The notes under the pieces: generated by a model
What the model was told of the DNA's origin: nothing
Databases searched by the model: none
What the model saw: only the letters and a program-made list of their open reading frames with translations
Assembly (NCBI GenBank): GCA_038244055.1
Contig: JBBRTW010000216.1
Span: 1 to 11,594, forward strand
Length of the DNA stretch: 11,594 bases
From: DASPKW01 sp038244055
Lineage (GTDB): Bacteria; Planctomycetota; Phycisphaerae; Tepidisphaerales; Tepidisphaeraceae
Reading direction: 5' to 3'
In this document: piece after piece, positions 6,865-11,594 of the stretch
Position numbering within the stretch: position 1 is the first letter of the stretch
Layout of the letters: the number at the start of each line of letters is the position of its first letter
Made by a program: the position numbers and the translations under genes

Positions 6865-6877
6865 AGAAGAGGTCGCG

Positions 6878-7327
6878 ATGTCATGCGAACATGAAAACCT
6901 GGTACATGCGTATCACGATGGCGAGCTCGATCGGGCCGCCAGCGCGGACGCGCTGGCGCACATTCAACAGTGCGCTGACTGCGCGCGTCTGCTGCGCGAA
7001 CTGCGCGGAGTGTCGGGGCTGCTGGCGCGAGGGATGCGATCGGCGATGCCCGAGGGGCGGTTGACGACTTATTACTCGGCCTGGAATCGCTCGCGCGAAC
7101 GTTCGACCCTGCGCATCGCAAGCTGGCTGACGGCAGCGGCGGCGGCGGTGCTGGTGGGGGCGCTGCTTGTCAGGCCGGGCGCTGGAAACGTCGGGATGGC
7201 GCGGTCGGGCATGTGGGAAAGTGCGGCCGTGACGCCGCCGGTGGAAACATCGGCCGAGTCGGGGTCGGAAATGGTGCAGGTGGCGCAGTGGTTCGCGGAC
7301 GATCTTTCGGCGGGGGAAAAGCGATGA
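6878..7327 (+). CDS. Membrane-anchored zinc-finger anti-sigma factor
   Basis: The 149-residue product has an N-terminal cytoplasmic domain with the zinc-binding anti-sigma signature H28-x3-C32-x2-C35 (HIQQCADC), an HDGEL motif at 13-17 and Cys3 as possible fourth ligand. One transmembrane helix follows (about 80-98, IASWLTAAAAAVLVGALLV), then a short periplasmic tail of about 50 residues. This is the standard layout of anti-sigma factors that hold an ECF sigma factor at the inner membrane until a signal releases it. GAGG lies seven bases before the ATG. It directly follows the sigma gene and overlaps the next gene by four bases. Pairing with the 6208-6813 sigma factor is inferred from position. 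Confidence 0.88.
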   Translation: MSCEHENLVHAYHDGELDRAASADALAHIQQCADCARLLRELRGVSGLLARGMRSAMPEGRLTTYYSAWNRSRERSTLRIASWLTAAAAAVLVGALLVRPGAGNVGMARSGMWESAAVTPPVETSAESGSEMVQVAQWFADDLSAGEKR

Positions 7328-7845
7328 TCCGACTGGTGCTGGTGATCGGCTTTCTTTTCGCCTTCTCGGCGGGGCTGGTGGTCGGCTTGCAGGTTCGGCG
7401 CGAAGCGGCGGCCGCTCCGGCGACCCGGCCGACGCGGCACGGCTTCCTGACGGCCGAGCTTGGCCTTTCGCCGGATCAGGAAGAGCAGCTCAAGAAGATC
7501 TGGTCGGAGACAGCGCATCGCGGCGGCCGCGAGCAGGAGGATCGGCGTCGGCAATTTCGCAAGGAGCGCGATGAAGCGGTGGCAGCGTTGATCAAGGCCC
7601 AGGATCGCGACAAGTATGTCGAAGCAATAAATACCTACACCAAGCGTACAGATGCACTCCAGGAAGAATGGCGGAGCTCGTTCCAGAGCGCCGTGGAAAA
7701 AACGAAACAGATTTTGACGCCCGAGCAGCGAACCAAATACGAAGATCTGCTCAAACGTCAGGAAGCTGAGAGAAGCTCGCGCGATCGCGAGCAGGGACGA
7801 AAGGTCGACGACCGCGCGACGTCGCGACCCGTTCCGGGCAAATGA
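7324..7845 (+). CDS. Membrane-anchored periplasmic LTxxQ (Spy/CnrX-like) protein
   Basis: The ATG at 7324 overlaps the anti-sigma TGA (ATGA), indicating coupled translation; an in-frame GTG at 7213 lies inside the anti-sigma gene and would add a sequence without signal. The 173-residue protein starts with a hydrophobic anchor (MIRLVLVIGFLFAFSAGLVV) and then an entirely charged helical domain. LTAELGLSPDQEEQLKKIW (42-60) and ILTPEQRTKYEDLLKR (130-145) are the two LTxxQ-type motifs seen in Spy, CpxP, ZraP and the metal sensor CnrX. In the Cnr system of Cupriavidus the anchored sensor CnrX controls the anti-sigma CnrY and the sigma CnrH; the same three functions are adjacent here. A sensor or regulator role is inference. 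Few His residues are present (His39, His65) and no Cys, so metal binding is not evident. Confidence 0.85.
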   Translation: MIRLVLVIGFLFAFSAGLVVGLQVRREAAAAPATRPTRHGFLTAELGLSPDQEEQLKKIWSETAHRGGREQEDRRRQFRKERDEAVAALIKAQDRDKYVEAINTYTKRTDALQEEWRSSFQSAVEKTKQILTPEQRTKYEDLLKRQEAERSSRDREQGRKVDDRATSRPVPGK

Positions 7846-7884
7846 TTTTCAGACCCGTCGCGTGGCATTGGAAAGGACAGACCC

Positions 7885-8373
7885 ATGACAGGCTCGATTC
7901 GCGGACGATTTGTTTTGGCGGCAATGGCGCTGTGCGCGCTGGGATTGGCTCCCGTGGCCATGGCGCAACCGGCCGCGGGCGGCGCTGGCGCAGGCAACGG
8001 CGCCGATCGCTTTACGGCGTTTATCAAGGAACGTCTGGCGGTTACGGACGATGAGTGGAAGGTGCTTTCGCCTAAGCTCGACAACGTGAGGAACATCCAG
8101 CGCGACATGCGCGGGGGCGGCGGCTTTGGCGGCCGGCGCGGCGGCGCGCCGGCTGATGCGCCGACCACGCCGGTGGCCAAGGCTTCGCAGGAATTGCGAA
8201 CGGCGCTGGACAACAAGGATACGGCGGCCGAGGACATCGCCAAGAAGCTGACGGCTTATCGCGAAGCCCGCGAGAAGGCCAAGGCGGCACTGACGGCGGC
8301 CCAGAAGGAACTCAAGGAAGTTCTGACGGCGCGGCAGGAAGCCCTGCTGGTGACGATGGGCATGCTGGATTAA
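7885..8373 (+). CDS. Secreted helical protein with Gly/Arg-rich linker, unknown function
   Basis: The 162-residue product has a signal peptide with a hydrophobic core (FVLAAMALCALGLAPVAMA) and predicted cleavage near residue 28. It continues with a short helical segment containing LAVTDDEWKVLSPKLDNV (51-68), which resembles a divergent LTxxQ motif, a Gly/Arg-rich linker (76-90, RGGGGFGGRRGG) and a long charged helix (about 97-155) probably forming a coiled coil. AAGGA lies seven bases before the ATG. It begins 39 bases after the LTxxQ gene and is the last gene before a strong terminator, so it likely belongs to the sigma operon. Its layout of signal, Gly-rich linker and helices recalls the divergent gene at 4932-5771. 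I recognise no named family. Confidence 0.82.
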   Translation: MTGSIRGRFVLAAMALCALGLAPVAMAQPAAGGAGAGNGADRFTAFIKERLAVTDDEWKVLSPKLDNVRNIQRDMRGGGGFGGRRGGAPADAPTTPVAKASQELRTALDNKDTAAEDIAKKLTAYREAREKAKAALTAAQKELKEVLTARQEALLVTMGMLD

Positions 8374-8384
8374 TGGATGGAGGA

Positions 8385-8436
8385 CGGCGCTGAGGGCGCG
8401 GGATGTTGCCGCGCCTTCAGTGCTGGTTTTTGTTTT
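8385..8436 (+). terminator. Rho-independent terminator of the sigma factor operon
   Basis: CGGCGCTGAGGGCGCGG (8385-8401) pairs with CCGCGCCTTCAGTGCTG (8409-8425) around the loop GATGTTG, a 17-bp stem with a few G-T pairs, followed by GTTTTTGTTTT (8426-8436). It starts 12 bases after the stop codon at 8371-8373. Confidence 0.92.
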
Positions 8437-8440
8437 GAAT

Positions 8441-8468
8441 GCTGAGTGTTGAGTGCTGAGTGTTTGAC
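8441..8468. repeat. Heptamer tandem repeat (GCTGAGT/GTTGAGT)
   Basis: Four 7-base units follow the terminator: GCTGAGT, GTTGAGT, GCTGAGT and the degenerate GTTTGAC. The heptamer period and intergenic site recall the short tandemly repeated repetitive sequences described in cyanobacteria, though the sequence differs. Function unknown. Confidence 0.65.
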
Positions 8469-8475
8469 GCTGGGG

Positions 8476-8566
8476 CATGCCCAGACGAGCCGATGGCGCG
8501 GCGCTGCGTATCGGCGTTGCTGGCGGCTCGTCAGGGCATGGCACCCGGATGACGGGCATGGCACCC
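8476..8566. repeat. Palindromic intergenic element with 16-bp arms and 13-bp direct repeats
   Basis: CATGCCCAGACGAGCC (8476-8491) and GGCTCGTCAGGGCATG (8525-8540) form an inverted repeat with one mismatch over a 33-base loop. GCCGAT (8490-8495) and ATCGGC (8510-8515) make a smaller alternative stem at the left side of the loop. The right arm leads into two direct copies of GGGCATGGCACCC (8534-8546 and 8554-8566), spaced every 20 bases. The rest of the gap 8374-8609 holds the operon terminator, the heptamers and the GspE ribosome binding site. The element looks like a REP-type dispersed palindrome and has no transposase. Confidence 0.75.
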
Positions 8567-8609
8567 ATCAAGGTGAGAGGTCTGTTTTACTGATATCTGG
8601 AGTTGTTGA

Positions 8610-10496
8610 GTGGATCATGTGCTGTCTAATTTGAAGGCCAAAGGACTGCTGGACGCGGCGGCGGCGGACCGCGCCCGGATGATGCTGAGCGAGGGCAAAT
8701 CGCTTGAGGATGCGGTTCTGGCGGCCAACGGCGTGAGCGAGGAGTCGCTGCTGCGCTCCCTGGCGGCCCAGTTTGAGCTGCCTTATGTGGAACTCGAGAA
8801 TTTCGTGCCGCCGCGCGAGTTGCTGGCGGCGTTTCCGGTGCGGGTGCTGGTGCGGCATCACTTGGTGCCGATCGAAGAGCGCGATGGTATGGTCGTCGTG
8901 GCGGCCAGCCGGATCAGCGACACCAGCGGGCTGGATGAACTGAGGTTGGTCTGCGGGCGCGATCTGACCCTGGCGCTGGCGCCGGTTGAGGAGATCGACC
9001 GCTGCCTCAAGCGCGTGCTGGGCGTGGGCGCCGATACGCTGCAAACGCTGTCGGCCGCGAAGGATGAGCTGCAGGTCATCGATTCGGACCAGGATGATGA
9101 CCTGGACCTGTCGCACGCGGCGCAGGATGCATCCATCATCAAGTTCGTCAACCAGATCCTGGGCGAAGCCATCGATCTGCGGGCGACGGACGTTCATATC
9201 GAGCCGTTCGAGCAGCAGCTTCGCTTGCGCTACCGCATCGATGGCGTGCTGCAGGAGGCGAGCGTACCGCCTTCGGTCACGCGGTTTCACGCGGCCATCG
9301 TTTCGCGTTTGAAAATCTTGAGCCATCTCGACATCGCCGAAAAACGCCTGCCGCAGGATGGCCGAATCAAGTTGAAGGTGGCCGGGCGTGAGATCGACAT
9401 TCGCGTTTCCATCATTCCGATGATTCACGGCGAGGCGGTGGTGCTGCGTATCCTGGATCGCGGCGATGCGGCGCTGGGTACAGAGCACGTGGGCATGGCA
9501 GCGCGGGACCGGGCCTATTTCGATGAGATCCTGGAAATGCCGCACGGCATCGTGCTGGTGACCGGGCCGACCGGCTCGGGCAAGACGACGACGCTTTACG
9601 CGGCGCTTTCGAAGATCAACGATGTCGAGCGGAAGATCATCACGATCGAAGATCCAGTGGAATATCAGCTTCGCGGGGTGAACCAGATCCAGTTGAAATC
9701 CAAGAGCGGGCTGACTTTCGGCGCGGGCTTGCGGGCGATTCTGCGGCACGATCCGGATGTGGTGCTGGTCGGTGAAATTCGCGACAAGGAAACGGCCGAG
9801 ATCGCGGTGCAGGCCTCGCTGACGGGGCACCTGGTCTTCTCGACGCTGCATACCAACGATGCCCCCGGCGCGGCGACGCGCCTGATCGATATGGGGATCG
9901 AGCCGTATCTGGTGGCCTCCTCGCTGGAAGTGGTGGTGGCGCAGCGGCTGGTTCGGGTGATCTGCAAGCATTGCAAGCAGGAGATGACCGAATCCGAAAC
10001 GACCCTGCTGCGGCAGAAGTTCGGCGACCTGGTGCCGCCCAAGCTCTTCAAGGGAGTTGGATGCCGGGAATGCCAGGGGACGGGCTATCGCGGCCGGCAG
10101 GGGATTTTCGAGATGATGGCGGTGAGCAACGAGGTGCGGTCGCTGATCATGGATCGCTCGCCAGCACATGAGTTGCGCAAGGTGGCGGTGCGCGAGGGGA
10201 TGCGGAGCTTACGCGAGGATGGGTGGCGAATCATCCGCGATGGGCGGACGACCATCGATGAAGTGATGCGCAATACGAAGGATGAGGAGGCGGGGTCGCG
10301 GTTTGAGGAGGCGGCGGTAACGGCCCAGACGCCGGCGGCGGAACTTGCGACGGCGGCGATCGCGCCGGCCATTGCGAATGCGGTTGCGCCGGCGGTGGTG
10401 ATGGCGGTTGATGGTGCGGAGAGTTCGGGGAGCACTCAACATGGGCAGGATGCCCATGCCACTTTGAAGAAGAGTAAAGGCAAGGGTGGCAAATGA
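8610..10496 (+). CDS. gspE: Type II secretion / type IV pilus assembly ATPase (GspE/PilB family)
   Basis: The 628-residue product is the hexameric ATPase that powers (pseudo)pilus assembly at the inner membrane. An N-terminal MshEN/GspE-N domain covers about 1-140. The ATPase core then shows RATDVHIEPF (191-200), RYRIDGVLQE, Walker A GPTGSGKT (319-326), the Asp box ITIEDPVEYQ (344-353), Walker B DVVLVGEIRD (383-392, Glu389) and the His box TGHLVFSTLHTND (405-417). The zinc-binding tetracysteine is Cys452, Cys455, Cys485 and Cys488. The family normally ends near residue 558 (DEVMRNTKDE). Here a 65-70-residue Ala-rich extension follows, containing a palindromic repeat read as HGQDAHAT and a basic tail. 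The start is GTG at 8610, with GGAG seven bases upstream. The downstream GspF/PilC gene overlaps by four bases. Sequence alone does not decide between secretion and pilus use, so the symbol is provisional. Confidence 0.96.
   Translation: MDHVLSNLKAKGLLDAAAADRARMMLSEGKSLEDAVLAANGVSEESLLRSLAAQFELPYVELENFVPPRELLAAFPVRVLVRHHLVPIEERDGMVVVAASRISDTSGLDELRLVCGRDLTLALAPVEEIDRCLKRVLGVGADTLQTLSAAKDELQVIDSDQDDDLDLSHAAQDASIIKFVNQILGEAIDLRATDVHIEPFEQQLRLRYRIDGVLQEASVPPSVTRFHAAIVSRLKILSHLDIAEKRLPQDGRIKLKVAGREIDIRVSIIPMIHGEAVVLRILDRGDAALGTEHVGMAARDRAYFDEILEMPHGIVLVTGPTGSGKTTTLYAALSKINDVERKIITIEDPVEYQLRGVNQIQLKSKSGLTFGAGLRAILRHDPDVVLVGEIRDKETAEIAVQASLTGHLVFSTLHTNDAPGAATRLIDMGIEPYLVASSLEVVVAQRLVRVICKHCKQEMTESETTLLRQKFGDLVPPKLFKGVGCRECQGTGYRGRQGIFEMMAVSNEVRSLIMDRSPAHELRKVAVREGMRSLREDGWRIIRDGRTTIDEVMRNTKDEEAGSRFEEAAVTAQTPAAELATAAIAPAIANAVAPAVVMAVDGAESSGSTQHGQDAHATLKKSKGKGGK
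10440..10458. repeat. Palindromic repeat inside the GspE C-terminal coding region
   Basis: CATGGGC (10440-10446) and GCCCATG (10452-10458) form a perfect 7-bp stem around AGGAT. In the GspE frame this gives QHGQDAHAT. It sits in the non-conserved tail, 36 bases before the stop. The vocabulary (CATGGGC, GCCCATG, CATGCCAC) resembles the intergenic element at 8476-8566, and GQDAHAT/GQDARAT-type peptides recur in planctomycete and verrucomicrobial proteins (from memory), as expected of a translated dispersed palindrome. Confidence 0.7.
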
Positions 10497-11594
10497 GCGT
10501 GTTCACTTATACGGCGATCGATCGCACGGGGAAGGAGCTTTCGGGCACGATCCCGGCCGAGAGCAAGGCGGCGGCGATGGATGAAGTCATCCGCCAGGGC
10601 ATGTCGCCCTTGCGGATCGAAGAGAAATCGAGCGGGGCCGCGCCGGTGAAGAAGTCGGCCTCGACGCGGGTGCCGCAGTCGGCCGTGGAAGCGTTCACGC
10701 GCGAGCTGGCGAATCTGCTGTCGGCGGGGCTGCCGCTGTCGCGGGCGCTGAGCCTGCTGAAGCGCGAGGCGTCGAATCCGGGGGCGAAGAACGTGTGGGG
10801 GCAGGTTCACGATGATGTGGTGGGTGGGGTGTCGCTGGCCGATGCGCTGGCGAAATGGCCCAAGGTTTTTTCGACGGTTTACGTGGCCATGGTGCGTGCG
10901 GGCGAGGCGGGCGGCTTTCTGCATGTGGTGCTGCAGCAGATCGCGGATTTTCGTACCCGCGAGCAGGAGCTGCGCGGCAAGGTCAAGGCGGCGATGGTCT
11001 ATCCGATCGCGCTGAGCTTCGTGGCGATCGGCGTGCTGATTTTTCTCCTGACATTTTTCATCCCGCGGTTTCAGACGCTCTTCGCGCAGTTCGGGGGGCA
11101 ATTGCCGCTGCTGACGCGGATCATCGTCTCGCTGAGCAATGCCCTGACGCAATACGGCCTGTTCGTGGCGGTTGGCGTGGGGCTGGCCGTGTTTTTCATC
11201 CGCCGGTGGATGAAGAGCGAAAGGGGGAAGCGATTTTTCGAGCGATTTACCCTGCGCGTACCGGTGATCGGCAAGCTGGGGGCGCGGTTCGGGCTGGTGC
11301 GCTTCGCGCGAATGCTGGGAACGCTGGTGGGGGCGGGCGTTCCGCTGGTGGCTTCGCTGCGCGTGGCCAAGGAAGCGCTGGGAAACCAGACCCTGGCCGA
11401 CAGCATCGGCAAGGCGATCGAGGAAGTGCAGCGCGGCTCAGCGCTGAGCAAGAGCCTCTCCGGCAATGCGATTTTGTTCCCGGCATCGGTCATCGAAATG
11501 ATCGCGATCTCCGAAGAGACCGGCCGGCTGGACAAGGAACTGGTCCGCCTGGCGGCCGCGTACGAGGGCGAGCTCGATCGCGGCCTGCGCATGG
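10493..11594 (+). CDS. gspF: Type II secretion / type IV pilus inner-membrane platform protein (GspF/PilC family), 3' end beyond window
   Basis: The gene starts at an ATG overlapping the GspE stop (ATGA) and stays open to the window edge, giving 367 residues of a family usually near 400. GspF/PilC is the polytopic platform that couples the assembly ATPase to pseudopilin addition. The N-terminus MSVFTYTAIDRTGKELSGTI is typical of the family. The first T2SSF domain spans about 66-192 (FTRELANLLSAGLPLSRALSLL, MVRAGEAGGFLHVVL), with a membrane helix at about 170-190 (YPIALSFVAIGVLIFLLTFFI). A second helix lies near 222-236, and the second T2SSF domain starts at about 268 (VRFARMLGTLVGAGVPLVASL, IAISEETGRLDKELVRLA). 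The last helix is cut off. It forms an operon with the ATPase; prepilin genes probably follow outside the window (inference). Confidence 0.95.
   Translation, partial: MSVFTYTAIDRTGKELSGTIPAESKAAAMDEVIRQGMSPLRIEEKSSGAAPVKKSASTRVPQSAVEAFTRELANLLSAGLPLSRALSLLKREASNPGAKNVWGQVHDDVVGGVSLADALAKWPKVFSTVYVAMVRAGEAGGFLHVVLQQIADFRTREQELRGKVKAAMVYPIALSFVAIGVLIFLLTFFIPRFQTLFAQFGGQLPLLTRIIVSLSNALTQYGLFVAVGVGLAVFFIRRWMKSERGKRFFERFTLRVPVIGKLGARFGLVRFARMLGTLVGAGVPLVASLRVAKEALGNQTLADSIGKAIEEVQRGSALSKSLSGNAILFPASVIEMIAISEETGRLDKELVRLAAAYEGELDRGLRM

Noticed and set aside
8568..10169. Open frame of 533 codons on the minus strand
   Set aside because: It is antisense to the GspE/PilB gene with all family motifs. 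Its His/Arg/Gln-rich translation is typical of an antisense shadow.
10436..11152. Open frame of 238 codons on the minus strand
   Set aside because: It is antisense to the GspF/PilC gene, which is open to the window edge and matches its family.

Overview
The window looks like chromosomal DNA from a GC-rich, Gram-negative-type bacterium, most likely a member of the Planctomycetota (inference). The reasons are a formylglycine-type sulfatase beside a lipoprotein quinoprotein dehydrogenase, Gly/Ala-rich secreted proteins with LTxxQ-like motifs, an ECF sigma/anti-sigma pair, a type II secretion/type IV pilus ATPase-platform pair, and several families of short intergenic repeats, one of which has entered a coding region and reads HGQDAHAT. 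No rRNA, tRNA, CRISPR array or complete insertion sequence was seen.

Layout. Bases 2-328 are the 3' end of a Gly/Ala/Asp-rich gene on the plus strand, closed by a strong hairpin terminator (362-391). That terminator also lies at the end of a minus-strand block. In transcription order (right to left) the block holds a secreted sulfatase (4754-3231), a broken zeta-toxin-like kinase gene (3216-2683) with an overlapping 74-residue partner (2686-2462), a possible 24-residue ORF (2444-2370), and a PQQ-type quinoprotein dehydrogenase lipoprotein (2295-391). Another minus-strand gene lies upstream of the sulfatase: a secreted Gly-rich LTxxQ-like protein (5771-4932), ended by its own 13-bp-stem terminator (4832-4864).

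The 436-base divergent region 5772-6207 contains a tandem array of 13 perfect 8-bp units (ACAATGAG), a pair of CCACGGAG units and four inverted, partly degenerate copies. To its right is a compact plus-strand cluster: ECF sigma factor (about 6208-6813), zinc-finger anti-sigma factor (6878-7327), a membrane-anchored periplasmic LTxxQ/CnrX-like protein (7324-7845, 4-base overlap) and a secreted helical Gly-rich protein (7885-8373), closed by a terminator at 8385-8436. This resembles a sigma/anti-sigma/periplasmic-sensor module in which the divergent LTxxQ-like gene may be a co-regulated target (inference).

After a short repeat-rich gap (heptamer repeats, then a 16-bp inverted repeat with 13-bp direct repeats) comes a GspE/PilB assembly ATPase (8610-10496). 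It overlaps by 4 bases a GspF/PilC inner-membrane platform gene (10493 to the window edge, incomplete). Together they power assembly of a pseudopilus or pilus.

The points most worth a second look are the sigma/anti-sigma/LTxxQ module, the zeta-like gene damaged at two separate places, the 8-bp array in the divergent promoter region, and the palindromic repeat absorbed into the GspE C-terminus.
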